Positions 34,758-43,705 of a stretch of 64,000 nt of DNA are shown in pieces. Source of the DNA: Trueperella abortisuis (GTDB lineage: Bacteria; Actinomycetota; Actinomycetes; Actinomycetales; Actinomycetaceae); NCBI RefSeq assembly GCF_030811095.1, contig NZ_JAUSQL010000001.1:1674001-1738000 (forward strand), given 5' to 3'. Position 1 is the first letter of the stretch; each line of letters begins with the position of its first letter. Both the position numbers and the translations under genes were made by a program. Under the pieces are notes generated by a model, which was not told the DNA's origin, did not search any database, and saw only the letters and a program-made list of their open reading frames with translations.

Positions 34758-36302
34758 CTATCGGTGTAAAAACTCGGTGGCGCGCAGCCGCAGCGAGGCC
34801 GCGTCGCCCACGTATATCTCATTCACGACGCCGGTGTAGGCGGCTACCAGCTCATCCATCGCGCCCCGGACCTGGTTCGACAGATCCTCGCGGGCCTCCC
34901 GGACCGCGCTCTTCGCCCCGAGGTTCTCCGCCACCTTCCGGGCGCCCGAGATGCCCGCGGCCGCCGCACCCAACAGCGCCGCCTGCCCCGCCTTGCCCAG
35001 CCACGGGTTGTCTGGTACGTGCTTGGCCAGCAGGTCGCCCTTCCACGCGTCCACCGCGCGCTGCGCGATCCCATCCAGATCGACCAGCTCGTTCGCCCGC
35101 TGACGAAGGGCCTGCGTGTTGACGGCGTCGAAGGCCCACGCCTCGTTCACGTTCGCCCGCGCCGCCGTCAGCCCCTGGGTCAGGGCCACGTTGACTGAAG
35201 TCGCCACCGCGTCGAAGATCGCGGTCATCGCCCGGTCGCGCGTGCCGCTACGACGATCGAAGACGTTCGGCTTGCGCCCGGCAACCATGCCAGCCAGCGG
35301 CCCACCCGTCGAGGCGAGCGAGAGCCACGCCGTCGTCGGCGCGCCCTGTCCAAAGCGGCCGTGCTCGATGTTGGTGGCCAGCTTCTCCAGCGGCGCCTGC
35401 GCCCCCTCCAGCGCCTTATCCTTGAGGTCTGTCAGGGCGTTCTCCTGGGCTTCCACCGCGTCGGCCAGCAGGAGCAGATCCTGGCGCAGCTGCGGCAGGG
35501 TCGCGGAGGTGGTGCGCGCCACGAGGGAGTCAGCCGCCTTCGTTCTTGCCACTACCTCCAGCCACTGGCGCAAATCGGCCACGTATTCCTCGGGTAGCAG
35601 CCCGTCGTGCGCCCCGGCGTCGGGGACGATGAACAGCGGGCTTTCCGCCAGACCCATGCGCCCCATACGCTCGGCCAAGTCGCGCCGCACCACCGACAGG
35701 GCAGAAGCCGGCACGCGGTCAAGCACCACGGCACACGTCACCCCGCGCGCGTTCGCCATCTGTAGCGTATCCCAGGCCACCGCGTCACCATAGCGCGATG
35801 CCGTCGTGACGAAGACCCACAGGTCCGCGGCGTCGATGAGGCGCGAGGAAAGCTCACGGTTGGCGTCGTCCACCGAGTCCAAGTCCGGCGCATCAACAAC
35901 GACGATGCCCTCAATCCCGGATTCGACCGCCTCGTACTTGCCCATCTTTGCGAGCGCATGGTTGGCCATCGCCGAAAAGTCGTTCGGGTGCATGACCATA
36001 ACGGGCGTGCGCGTGGTGGGACGCAACACCGACGCCGGCGAGATCTCCCGCCCAACCAGCGAGTTGACCAGCGTGGACTTGCCCGCCCCCGACGATCCGC
36101 CGAACACGATCACTGCCGGCAGCTCATCCGAGTGCAGGTGTGGCAGAATCCGGCTCTCCAGCTGGGTCAACAGCTGCGAACGCGACTCCATCAACTCGCG
36201 CGCACCAGGCATCTCCAAGGGCAGCTCGACCTTGCGAAGCTCCTCGATCGTGCGCGTGACGAGGCCAGCCAGGCTGGCTCGGGAAAATGCTGGAGTACTC
36301 AC
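34758..36302 (-). CDS. Dynamin-like GTPase, partner of the downstream GTPase
   Basis: A 514-aa protein, first of the pair. G1 is FGGSSGAGKSTLVNSL, the G2-like threonines are in LRPTTRTPV, G3 is VVDAPDLDS, and G4 appears as VLDRV in place of NKxD, so nucleotide specificity may be relaxed. The C-terminal half is helical with a weakly hydrophobic Ala-rich stretch (AGQAALLGAAAAGISG) that could touch the membrane. The start is uncertain: GTG 36302 has GAGGG directly upstream, and TTG 36320 is also possible. Its paralogy with the next gene, adjacency and differing membrane parts suggest a two-component complex; that is inferred. Confidence 0.8.
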   Translation of the reverse strand: MSTPAFSRASLAGLVTRTIEELRKVELPLEMPGARELMESRSQLLTQLESRILPHLHSDELPAVIVFGGSSGAGKSTLVNSLVGREISPASVLRPTTRTPVMVMHPNDFSAMANHALAKMGKYEAVESGIEGIVVVDAPDLDSVDDANRELSSRLIDAADLWVFVTTASRYGDAVAWDTLQMANARGVTCAVVLDRVPASALSVVRRDLAERMGRMGLAESPLFIVPDAGAHDGLLPEEYVADLRQWLEVVARTKAADSLVARTTSATLPQLRQDLLLLADAVEAQENALTDLKDKALEGAQAPLEKLATNIEHGRFGQGAPTTAWLSLASTGGPLAGMVAGRKPNVFDRRSGTRDRAMTAIFDAVATSVNVALTQGLTAARANVNEAWAFDAVNTQALRQRANELVDLDGIAQRAVDAWKGDLLAKHVPDNPWLGKAGQAALLGAAAAGISGARKVAENLGAKSAVREAREDLSNQVRGAMDELVAAYTGVVNEIYVGDAASLRLRATEFLHR

Positions 36303-36393
36303 CCCTCTATTGTGTCGCAAAAGTCCCTAAATATCGATCAGGCTCCCCGGCATTTGACCGCCTCGGCAATACCGGCGGTATCATAAACTGATT

Positions 36394-36466
36394 GCCTCCA
36401 TAGCTCAGCGGATAGAGCAGTGGCCTTCTAAGCCATGTGTCGCAGGTTCGAGTCCTGCTGGGGGCG
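36394..36466 (+). tRNA. tRNA-Arg (anticodon TCT)
   Basis: Acceptor GCCTCCA pairs with TGGGGGC, the anticodon loop reads CTTCTAA with anticodon TCT, and the T arm has GGTTCGAGTCC. CCA is not encoded, unlike in most tRNAs here. It ends 11 nt before orn. Confidence 0.95.
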
Positions 36467-36477
36467 CTTGGTAGGAT

Positions 36478-37137
36478 ATGGCTGTGAGCATCAATAACGA
36501 AAAAGCACCTATTGTTTGGATTGACTGCGAAATGACGGGCCTCGACCTTGGCCTCGACGCCCTCGTGGAGATCGCCGTGGTCGTCACGGACTCCCAGCTC
36601 AATCCGCTCGACGCCGGTCTGCGCCTCGTCATGAAGCCCTCCGAGCAAGCCGTGGCGCAGATGGATCCCTTCGTCCGCAACATGCACACCGTCACCGGAC
36701 TGATCGACGAGTGGGACGACGGGCTTGCGATGGCCGACGCCGAAGAACAGGTCCTCGCCTACGTCAAGCGCTTCGTCCCCGAGGCACGCAAGGCCCCGCT
36801 CGGCGGCAACTCCGTGGGCACGGATCGCACCTTCCTCGCCCGCGACATGCCCAAGCTGGTCGAGCACCTGCACTACCGCGTCATCGACGTCTCCTCCATC
36901 AAAGAGCTCGCCAAGCGCTGGTATCCCCGCACCTACTTCGCCTCCCCCGAAAAGACGGGCAATCACACGGCCCTGGGCGACATCTACGATTCCATCGACG
37001 AGTTGCGCTACTACCGGGCCATCCTCATGCCCGCCGGCGAGGGGCCGAGCACCGAGGAGTCCCGAGCGGCCGCCCACGAGATCCTTTCCGACCTCACGCG
37101 CACCCGGGCCGAGGCCGCTAGCGCAAAGGCCAACTGA
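36478..37137 (+). CDS. orn: Oligoribonuclease
   Basis: A 219-aa DEDDh exonuclease that degrades 2- to 5-nt RNA and pGpG. The first acidic pair is in IDCEMTGLDLG, the middle motif is GNSVGTDRTFLARDMP, and the last His and Asp lie in NHTALGDIYDSIDELRYYR. The C-terminal extension is acidic. Start ATG 36478 is 11 nt from tRNA-Arg, so both may share one transcript that is cut by RNase P/Z. GTG 36484 is an alternative. Confidence 0.95.
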   Translation: MAVSINNEKAPIVWIDCEMTGLDLGLDALVEIAVVVTDSQLNPLDAGLRLVMKPSEQAVAQMDPFVRNMHTVTGLIDEWDDGLAMADAEEQVLAYVKRFVPEARKAPLGGNSVGTDRTFLARDMPKLVEHLHYRVIDVSSIKELAKRWYPRTYFASPEKTGNHTALGDIYDSIDELRYYRAILMPAGEGPSTEESRAAAHEILSDLTRTRAEAASAKAN

Positions 37138-37235
37138 CGGCGGAAACCCGCACCCACGCCGCACATGGCCCCATGACCGCGCTCGCGGCTGGGCGAGTTA
37201 GTTACCCCTGAGTTACTCCACGGGGCAAAAGGGAA

Positions 37236-37275
37236 CCCCGGTTTCTCACTTTTCGTTGAGACTCCGGGGCTTTAT
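37236..37275 (+). terminator. Terminator after orn
   Basis: CCCCGG pairs with CCGGGG, with an inner TCTCA/TTGAGA stem, followed by CTTTATT. It lies just before convergent tRNA-His. Confidence 0.75.
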
Positions 37276-37279
37276 TCCG

Positions 37280-37352
37280 GGTGGCTGACGGGGCTTGAAC
37301 CCGCGACCCCCTGGACCACAACCAGGTGCTCTACCACTGAGCTACAGCCACC
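37280..37352 (-). tRNA. tRNA-His (anticodon GTG)
   Basis: On the minus strand acceptor GTGGCTG pairs with CAGCCAC, with an encoded G at -1 (37352) facing C73 (37280), the histidine identity pair. The anticodon loop reads TTGTGGT with anticodon GTG. CCA is not encoded. Confidence 0.95.
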
Positions 37353-37437
37353 ATGCGCGCCGGCTTTCGCCGCGGCAACGAATTGAAACTATACCAAGCC
37401 CTACGCCAGCTCACCTAAACGGCGACGGTGAAGCATA

Positions 37438-38367
37438 TCACCAGAAAGCGCGCATTTGGATGGCATCGGCGAATCCGGTGAGATGATCCTCGTCCACAGA
37501 CAGGTAAAGCTGGCCGTCGATAAGCGAGACCTCCATGACGTAGAACTCCTCATCCGAGTCCGGCGCACCGCGCACGAGATCCACCCGGTTAAACAGGAGC
37601 AGCTCGTCGCGCCCAGACATGTTCTTGATGTGGGCGTGCAGGGTTTGTCGGATGCGTTCGCCCCAACGCCACGTCTCCTCCGAGGCCCGAGTGGCCCGAA
37701 CCACTTCCTCCACGACGCCGGCCCCGCTGGTGTTGCGGTAACGCGGGTGAAGCATCGGGTCCTTCTCCACCTGGTAGGAGGCGAGGCCGTTGAGGTAAAC
37801 GAGCGAGGTTTCACCGGCAACGTCGATATCCTCCAGGTAGCGCTGCACCATCACGGAGCGCCCAGCGTTGAGTTCGTACTGGGCATGGAGAATCGCCTCG
37901 GCGCGCGACGTGGCATTGGTCGCCGTGTAGCGTCCGGTGCCTCGACCTCCGGAGGAGACGGCGGGCTTGATGACGAAATCGCCGTAGGAGGGGAAGCGGG
38001 AGTGGATCTGCTGCTTGGTCAGGTGCTGCTCAGGCTCGAGCCAGACGGTGGGAATGATCGGAAGCCCAAGCTTTTCCAACGCCTGCATGTAATGCTTGTC
38101 CATGTTCCATTCCATGGTGCTCGCCGAGTTGGCGATGCGCGGGATGGAACGCGCCCACTCGATGAACTTCTTGGGCGCTTTGGCATAGTCACGCACGGAG
38201 CGAACCACGGTCAGGTCAGATTCGTCCCAGTTCACGCTGGGATCGGACCACACGGCGATGACAGGTTCGATCCCCCGATCGCGCAGGGCGTCAGGAAGGC
38301 CTTGTTCATCTTCGCTCAGGTTCGGAAGATACTCGGAGGTCGCAAGGAAAACTTTTGGTTGAGCCAC
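37438..38367 (-). CDS. ATP-grasp protein of unknown substrate (RimK/GshB-like)
   Basis: A 309-aa protein with an ATP-grasp fold. The N-terminal ~90 residues look like a pre-ATP-grasp domain (VFLATSEYLPNLSEDEQGLPD). ATP-binding parts include GDFVIKPAVSSGGRGTGRY and MVQRYLEDIDVAGETSLVYL. C-terminal metal ligands lie in FNRVDLVRG and FYVMEVSLIDGQLYL. Such enzymes ligate an amine to a carboxylate; the substrate is not visible. Start GTG 38367 has no ribosome site, but a TAGAAT box ends 7 bases upstream, which suggests a leaderless message. It is a single gene between tRNA-His and tRNA-Lys. Confidence 0.75.
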   Translation of the reverse strand: MAQPKVFLATSEYLPNLSEDEQGLPDALRDRGIEPVIAVWSDPSVNWDESDLTVVRSVRDYAKAPKKFIEWARSIPRIANSASTMEWNMDKHYMQALEKLGLPIIPTVWLEPEQHLTKQQIHSRFPSYGDFVIKPAVSSGGRGTGRYTATNATSRAEAILHAQYELNAGRSVMVQRYLEDIDVAGETSLVYLNGLASYQVEKDPMLHPRYRNTSGAGVVEEVVRATRASEETWRWGERIRQTLHAHIKNMSGRDELLLFNRVDLVRGAPDSDEEFYVMEVSLIDGQLYLSVDEDHLTGFADAIQMRAFW

Positions 38368-38374
38368 GCTTGCG

Positions 38375-38380
38375 ATTCTA
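38375..38380 (-). promoter_or_regulatory. -10 box for a leaderless ATP-grasp transcript
   Basis: TAGAAT on the minus strand lies 7 nt before GTG 38367, so transcription should begin at or next to the start codon. No clear -35 is seen. Confidence 0.5.
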
Positions 38381-38572
38381 GTTGATTTACCGCCCCGGCG
38401 CGCGCCCAACGGGCAAATCGACGCAATGCGGGCGGCGGGCCCGATCCCGGGTCGCGCCACGCACCAGCACCATCTCGACACGCAGCCCGATCACGTGCCC
38501 CAGTTCACACCAAAATGGCCCGCATCGATTTGCGCAAGACGCCCAGCCCGGACTACAGTAAAACATCGTTGC

Positions 38573-38649
38573 GCACCGCTAGCTCAACTGGCTAGAGCAT
38601 CTGACTCTTAATCAGAGGGTTCTGGGTTCGAGTCCCAGGCGGTGTACCA
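38573..38649 (+). tRNA. tRNA-Lys (anticodon CTT)
   Basis: Acceptor GCACCGC pairs with GCGGTGT, the anticodon loop reads CTCTTAA with anticodon CTT, the T arm has GGTTCGAGTCC, and CCA is encoded. Confidence 0.96.
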
Positions 38650-38653
38650 AAGG

Positions 38654-38684
38654 AAGGCGATCAGCTCAGGCTGGTCGCCTTTCG
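38654..38684 (+). terminator. Terminator of tRNA-Lys
   Basis: AAGGCGA pairs with TCGCCTT over a 14-nt loop, followed by TTCGT. Confidence 0.75.
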
Positions 38685-38721
38685 TATAGGATAGCCCAGT
38701 AGTCAACTGGGAGGATGTGTC

Positions 38722-38961
38722 GTGGAAACTTTGCAACGTGTGTTTTGGCATTCCACGTTTAACCCGCTGGTCGTCTTCGCCGGGATCCTGCTCGCCTTCT
38801 TGGCTTTCCAGGCCAACTCCACCGAGCGCGTCATCCTCCTCACCGGCTTGGCGGCCCTCCTCGCCGTCCAGGTTTGGCGCGCACGTGCCCGGCGTCGTGC
38901 TGACGGCGCTGCACAGCAACGCGATGACACCGGCGACCAGGATGGTGAGGGGCGCCCATGA
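38722..38961 (+). CDS. Small membrane protein of unknown function
   Basis: A 79-aa protein with two hydrophobic segments, residues ~15-30 (PLVVFAGILLAFLAF) and ~36-52 (RVILLTGLAALLAVQVW), followed by a basic then acidic tail. It overlaps the helicase start (ATGA), so the two are co-translated. I do not recognise the family. Its first two predicted helices with a short loop suggest a hairpin with both ends inside. Confidence 0.65.
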   Translation: METLQRVFWHSTFNPLVVFAGILLAFLAFQANSTERVILLTGLAALLAVQVWRARARRRADGAAQQRDDTGDQDGEGRP

Positions 38962-41630
38962 TCCTCAACCGCGCCCTCGACGCCCTGGAAGACGCCCACG
39001 GCCTGACCCCCTCCCCCGACGCGATCCTCGAGGCGTTCACCGAGGCCTTCGAGTCCTCGGGCAAGACGATGTATCCCCACCAGGAGGAGGCCCTGCTCCA
39101 CATCGTCGCTGGCGACCACGTTATCGTGGCCACGCCCACCGGTTCGGGCAAGTCACTCATCGCCGCCCAGGCGCTGTTCACCGGGCTCGCCACTGGCCGC
39201 ACGGCCTACTACACCGCCCCGCTGAAGGCACTGGTCTCTGAGAAGTTCTTCGACCTCATCGGCGAGTTCGGCGCCCACAACGTCGGCATGATCACCGGCG
39301 ACTCCTCCATCAACCCCGGCGCGCCTATCATCTGCGCCACGGCCGAGATTCTGGCCAACATCGCGTTACGCGAGGGTGAGGAGGCGGACGTCGGCGTCGT
39401 CGTCATGGATGAGTTTCACTTCTACGGCGACCCGCAGCGCGGCTGGGCGTGGCAGGTGCCGCTCCTCGAGCTTCCGCAGGCACAGCAGATCCTGCTTTCG
39501 GCGACCTTGGGCGACACGTCCTTTTTCGTCACGGACCTCGAGCGGCGCACGGGTCGGCCCGTCTCGATTGTCGACGACGCCGTCCGCCCGGTTCCGCTGC
39601 ACTTCACCTACTCCGCTGAACCGGTTAACGAGATGATCGAGGAGCTGGTGGTCACCCACATGGCCCCGGTTTACGTGGTGCATTTCTCTCAGCGCGAGGC
39701 GGTGGCCCAGGCTCAGGCGCTCATGTCGACCGCGCTGATCAGCAAGGATCAGCGCGAGCGGATCCGCGCGGCACTCGGCAATTTCAAGTTCAGTCCCGGC
39801 TTCGGTCAGACCCTGTCGAAAATGCTGCGCAACGGGGTGGGTGTCCACCATGCTGGCCTTCTGCCGCGTTACCGTCGCCTCGTGGAGAAGCTGACCCAGG
39901 CGGGGCTTCTGGTGGTCATCTGCGGCACGGACACGCTCGGCGTGGGGATCAACGTGCCGATCCGGACGGTGCTCATCACGTCGCTGGTCAAGTTTGACGG
40001 GTCCAAGAGGCGTAACCTTGGCGCGCGCGAGTTTCACCAGATTGCGGGGCGTGCGGGCCGGGCGGGCTACGACACGGTGGGCTACGTCGTCGTGCAGGCC
40101 CCTGAGCACGACGTCGAAAACGCACGCCGCCTGCGCAAGGCCGGGGACGACCCGGCGCGGATCAAGGGCGTCCAAAAGGTTAAGCCGCCGGAGGGAGAGG
40201 TGTCGTGGTCTGAGAAGACCTTCGAGCGGCTGAAGGAGGCTCAGCCGGAGAAGCTGACCTCACACTTCCGCGTGGATCACGCGATGATCCTCAACCTGCT
40301 TCAGCGTCCCGACCCGGTGCCGGCGATCGTGAAGATTCTCACCGATAACCACGAGCCGGCCACCGCGCGTAACCGCTTCGTGCGCCAGGCGATCGATATC
40401 TACTCCTCCCTGCGTACCGCCGAGGTCATTAGGCACGAGGACCGTGACTGGCGTCGCGCCCACCCGGACCGCCCGGCGATTCACTTCTCCAAGGATGTCC
40501 CGGACGACTTTGCGCTCAACTCCCCGCTGGCACCCTTCGCGCTGGCGGCCCTCGAGTTGCTCGACCCGGAGGATCCCGACTTCGCGCTTAACGTGGTCTC
40601 GGTGATCGAGGCCGTCCAGGAGAACCCGAGCCCGGTGCTCAACGCTCAGCGCCGGGTGGCTCGCGGGGAGCTGATCGGCAAGCTCAAAGTTGAGGGAGTG
40701 GAATACAGCGAGCGGATGGCGCTCGCCGACGAGGTGACCTGGCCGCGCCCGCTGGCTGATCTGCTCGAGCCGGCCCTGCAGATGTACGCGAAGTCGAACC
40801 CGTGGGTGGCGGGCCATGAGCTGGAGCCGAAGTCCGTGGTGCGGCAGATGATCGAGGAGGGGATGACCTTCACCGAACTCATTTCGCGCTACGACCTGGA
40901 CCGCTCCGAGGGCGTGGTGTTGCGCTACCTCACCGACACTTACCGTGCCCTGCGCCAGAGCGTGCCGCACGAGTACCGCGATGAGGAGGTCGACCAGATC
41001 ATTGGCTGGTTGGGTAGGCTTGTGCGCTCGATCGATTCCTCGCTCCTCGACGAGTGGGAGGCGCTCGCCGACGGCCGCCTGACCCTGGACGAGATCAACG
41101 GGCTGGCCGGCGACGGAACGACGGGCGAGGAGGCCGCCTTCGGTGCGGACGAGGACGGCAACGTCACCTTCACCCGCAACAGGCACGCCCTGCGCACCGC
41201 TGTCCGTAACGCCATGTTCGCTCGGGTGGAGGCTCTTGACCGTGACGATTTCGACTACCTTGCGCGCCTCGACCCCGCATGGGATGCCGGCCGTTGGGCG
41301 GATGCGATTGACCCGTACTGGGACGTCTACGCCCGGCTGGGCACCACCACGGACTCCCGCTCGGAGCGCTTCTTCTCCATCCTTGAGGACCCCTCCTATG
41401 CCGACCTGCTTCAGGCTGGCATGGATGAGGACGATGCCTCCGACTGGTTGGAGAGCCACAAGCCGGGGCGGGTGTGGCTCGTCATGCAGATCCTCGACGA
41501 TGAGGGCTCGGCCGAACCGGAGACGGGCGAGGCGGAGATGACGTGGGCGATGTGGGCGCTCGTCGACCTCGACGCCTCCGACGACGCCGATAGGCTTGTT
41601 CTTCACATGATTCGCCTCGATCAGCGCTAG
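38958..41630 (+). CDS. Ski2/HelY-like DEAD/DEAH-box helicase
   Basis: An 890-aa superfamily 2 helicase. Motif I ATPTGSGKSLIA, Ia APLKAL, II VVMDEFHFYG (DEFH, not DEVH), III LSATLG, IV-V region GVGINVPIRTV, VI QIAGRAGRAGYD. After ~residue 450 comes a long C-terminal region (DUF3516-type) typical of actinobacterial members. Its relatives unwind RNA or act in RNA decay. GGGGCGCCC and an ATGA overlap with the upstream membrane protein mark coupled translation. The YggS-like gene follows 7 nt after its stop. Confidence 0.9.
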   Translation: MILNRALDALEDAHGLTPSPDAILEAFTEAFESSGKTMYPHQEEALLHIVAGDHVIVATPTGSGKSLIAAQALFTGLATGRTAYYTAPLKALVSEKFFDLIGEFGAHNVGMITGDSSINPGAPIICATAEILANIALREGEEADVGVVVMDEFHFYGDPQRGWAWQVPLLELPQAQQILLSATLGDTSFFVTDLERRTGRPVSIVDDAVRPVPLHFTYSAEPVNEMIEELVVTHMAPVYVVHFSQREAVAQAQALMSTALISKDQRERIRAALGNFKFSPGFGQTLSKMLRNGVGVHHAGLLPRYRRLVEKLTQAGLLVVICGTDTLGVGINVPIRTVLITSLVKFDGSKRRNLGAREFHQIAGRAGRAGYDTVGYVVVQAPEHDVENARRLRKAGDDPARIKGVQKVKPPEGEVSWSEKTFERLKEAQPEKLTSHFRVDHAMILNLLQRPDPVPAIVKILTDNHEPATARNRFVRQAIDIYSSLRTAEVIRHEDRDWRRAHPDRPAIHFSKDVPDDFALNSPLAPFALAALELLDPEDPDFALNVVSVIEAVQENPSPVLNAQRRVARGELIGKLKVEGVEYSERMALADEVTWPRPLADLLEPALQMYAKSNPWVAGHELEPKSVVRQMIEEGMTFTELISRYDLDRSEGVVLRYLTDTYRALRQSVPHEYRDEEVDQIIGWLGRLVRSIDSSLLDEWEALADGRLTLDEINGLAGDGTTGEEAAFGADEDGNVTFTRNRHALRTAVRNAMFARVEALDRDDFDYLARLDPAWDAGRWADAIDPYWDVYARLGTTTDSRSERFFSILEDPSYADLLQAGMDEDDASDWLESHKPGRVWLVMQILDDEGSAEPETGEAEMTWAMWALVDLDASDDADRLVLHMIRLDQR

Positions 41631-41637
41631 GAGTGAG

Positions 41638-42348
41638 ATGATCAGCGCAAATATCGATTCCGTTCGCGGGCGCATTGCCCGCGCCGAGCAGGCCGCCGGA
41701 CGTGCGCCGGGCTCCGTCACGTTAGAGGTGGCGGCCAAGCACCAGCCGCTCGCCAACCTTGTGGAGGCGGCCGCGTGCGGGGTCACGACCTTCGGTCACA
41801 ATCTTGTCCCCCAGCTGGTTGAGTCCGCCGCCGGACTCGCGGACGCCGGCGTGCGCGCCACCCACACGGTGATTGGGCCGGTGCAATCGAACAAGCTGCG
41901 CGCGGCGATGGACCGCGCGGATCGCATCGACACCGTCGATTCGGTCAAGGAGGCCATGCGCATAGCCCGCCGCCAGGAGGCCCGTATCGAGGAGGAGATA
42001 GCCGAGGGGCCCTACCCCATCCTCATCCAGGTTAACTCGGCCGGGGCGCACACGCAGTCGGGGTGCGCACCTGCTGAGCTGATCGACATCGCGGGCCAGA
42101 TTTGCGAGCTTGGGTTGATCCGCATCGATGGGCTCATGACCATCGGCGCCCACACCACCGACGACGCCGCCATCCACGCCTCCTTCGCGCTCACCCGCGA
42201 GTTGTCGGAAAAGATGCGGGAGCTGTCCGGACTGGAAGGCGCGGCCGAGCTGTCGATGGGTATGACCCACGATCTGGAGATCGCGGTGGCCGAGGGCTCC
42301 ACGATGGTTCGGGTGGGCACGGCCATTTTCGGTCCGCGCCCCGCATGA
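41638..42348 (+). CDS. YggS/PROSC-type PLP homeostasis protein
   Basis: A 236-aa alanine-racemase-fold protein that binds PLP and balances B6 vitamers. Visible elements: EVAAKHQPLANLVEA with the PLP lysine, HTVIGPVQSNKLRA, ILIQVNSAGAHTQSG, GLMTIGAH and LSMGMTHDLEIAVAEGSTMVRVGTAIFG (in two parts around HD). Two usual residues differ: AKH for SKT/TKT at the lysine, and FGHN for FGEN. The first likely keeps PLP binding. It is the third gene of an operon with the helicase. Start ATG 41638 follows AGGAGTG. Confidence 0.88.
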   Translation: MISANIDSVRGRIARAEQAAGRAPGSVTLEVAAKHQPLANLVEAAACGVTTFGHNLVPQLVESAAGLADAGVRATHTVIGPVQSNKLRAAMDRADRIDTVDSVKEAMRIARRQEARIEEEIAEGPYPILIQVNSAGAHTQSGCAPAELIDIAGQICELGLIRIDGLMTIGAHTTDDAAIHASFALTRELSEKMRELSGLEGAAELSMGMTHDLEIAVAEGSTMVRVGTAIFGPRPA

Positions 42349-42383
42349 GCGCAATCAGCGCGTAGCCTCGGCGCCTAGGTGGT

Positions 42384-42417
42384 GGTTCGCGCCGGGCGCG
42401 AGCGTCCGGCGCGAACC
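42384..42417. terminator. Perfect hairpin between convergent yggS and pflA
   Basis: GGTTCGCGCCGG pairs with CCGGCGCGAACC over a 10-nt loop; no T tract. Confidence 0.75.
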
Positions 42418-42431
42418 TGTACCTGGATAGG

Positions 42432-43337
42432 CTAGAAGGTCTTCAACCCGGCGGAGCGGAAGATGTCGCGGATGAGGTCCGTGTGCGCCTTGGTGGGCGG
42501 CTCGACGTCCTTGAGCTGGTACTCCATCCCGAGCGTTTCCCACTTGTCGCGGCCCATCTGGTGGAAGGGAAGCACCTCCACTCGGGTCAGTGAGCTGAAC
42601 TCTTTCATGATCTCGGCGGTGGCCTCGATGTTGTCGATGTCGTCGGTGAGGCCGGGCACGAGCACGAAGCGCGCCCAGATCTCCACGCCAGCCTCCGAGA
42701 GCCGGTGGCCAAAGTCGATGGTGGGTTGGAGTTGGCGTCCGGTCGTGCGCTCGTAATAGTCGGGCAGGCCGGACTTGACGTCGAGGAGGACGAGGTCCGT
42801 GTCGGCCATCATCTGATCGGTCAGGTTGCGCCCGAGGAAGCCGGAGGTGTCGATCGCGGTGTGGATCCCCATCTCCTTCGCCCCGCGTAGGAGTTTGCCG
42901 AGGAAGGCGGGCTGCATGAGCGGTTCGCCGCCCGAGAAGGTCACCCCGCCGTTGGTGACCTTGAAGACGGCCTTGTAGCGGCTCATCCGATCGAGGATCG
43001 CCTCGGGGGTGGCCACCGTTCCCTCGCGGGCCCGGAGCGTATCAGGGTTGTGGCAGTACAGGCAGCGCAGCGGGCAGCCGGCGAAGAAGACGGTCATGCG
43101 GGTGCCGGGCCCATCCATCGCGGTGACCAGTTCCCACGAGTGGAGCGAGCCAAGGTCCCCGTTCCGGATCGCCATGATGTGCTCATGGCGCGTCATCTCC
43201 GGGGCGCGTGCGATGCCGTCCAGCCCCTTACCCGCCACGCGCGGGATTTCATCCTCGAGCGGGGCGGGAGCGTACTCGCCGGTGGAGCCCTCGCCCACCT
43301 GGAAGTACTTGCGTGCATCTAGCTGATAATTCGCCAA
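42432..43337 (-). CDS. pflA: Pyruvate formate-lyase-activating enzyme (radical SAM)
   Basis: A 301-aa radical SAM enzyme that puts the glycyl radical on pyruvate formate-lyase. The 4Fe-4S motif is CPLRCLYC (C-x3-C-x2-C), followed by the SAM-binding TFSGGEPLMQP and DTSGFL; LLDVKSG is also typical. E. coli PflA is 246 aa; the extra ~50 residues at the N-terminus lack known motifs. TTG 43337 follows AGGGAGA. A 14-bp hairpin separates it from the glycyl-radical gene, so its level may be set by readthrough or by its own promoter. Its substrate here is the separate 82-aa protein. Confidence 0.95.
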   Translation of the reverse strand: MANYQLDARKYFQVGEGSTGEYAPAPLEDEIPRVAGKGLDGIARAPEMTRHEHIMAIRNGDLGSLHSWELVTAMDGPGTRMTVFFAGCPLRCLYCHNPDTLRAREGTVATPEAILDRMSRYKAVFKVTNGGVTFSGGEPLMQPAFLGKLLRGAKEMGIHTAIDTSGFLGRNLTDQMMADTDLVLLDVKSGLPDYYERTTGRQLQPTIDFGHRLSEAGVEIWARFVLVPGLTDDIDNIEATAEIMKEFSSLTRVEVLPFHQMGRDKWETLGMEYQLKDVEPPTKAHTDLIRDIFRSAGLKTF

Positions 43338-43381
43338 TCAATCTCCCTCATCAAAAGCGGCTCGGTCGCCGCGTAATGATA

Positions 43382-43413
43382 GCGGGCGCGCGGGAAGGCT
43401 CCCGCGCGCCCGC
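43382..43413. terminator. 14-bp perfect hairpin between grcA-like and pflA
   Basis: GCGGGCGCGCGGGA pairs with TCCCGCGCGCCCGC around AGGC, with no T tract. It lies within the pfl gene group, so it may lower pflA expression relative to pflB. Confidence 0.75.
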
Positions 43414-43428
43414 CTCACCGAACCTACA

Positions 43429-43677
43429 CTACATGTGGTCGTGGAACGTACGCGACAGGACGTCGAGCTGCTGCTCGCGGGTGAGGCGAACGAAGTTGAC
43501 GGCGTAGCCCGACACGCGGACGGTCAGCTGGGGGTACTTCTCCGGGTGCTCCATCGCGTCCTCGAGGGTCTCGCGGTTGAGGACGTTGACGTTGGCGTGG
43601 TACAGACCCTGAACGCCACCGTTCTCCTCGCGCTGGGCCTTCATGGACGCAAGGCGCTCATCGTATGTCATAGCCAT
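43429..43677 (-). CDS. grcA: Stand-alone glycyl-radical domain protein (GrcA-like, C-terminal part of pyruvate formate-lyase)
   Basis: An 82-aa protein. Residues ~28-82 match the C-terminal end of pyruvate formate-lyase ([20 protein letters not shown], then [17 protein letters not shown]). Gly57 in RVSGYAV is the expected radical site. E. coli GrcA (YfiD, 127 aa) is similar but serves as a spare for damaged enzyme. Here the neighbouring catalytic protein ends just before this domain, so this small protein is probably an obligate subunit. The first ~22 residues ([19 protein letters not shown]) are Glu/Arg-rich and may dock it. AAGGAG precedes ATG 43677; the gap from pflB is 28 nt. Obligate use is inference. 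Confidence 0.9.
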   Translation of the reverse strand: MAMTYDERLASMKAQREENGGVQGLYHANVNVLNRETLEDAMEHPEKYPQLTVRVSGYAVNFVRLTREQQLDVLSRTFHDHM

Positions 43678-43705
43678 GTTTTTTCTCCTTGTGTTGTGTA
43701 ATTAT

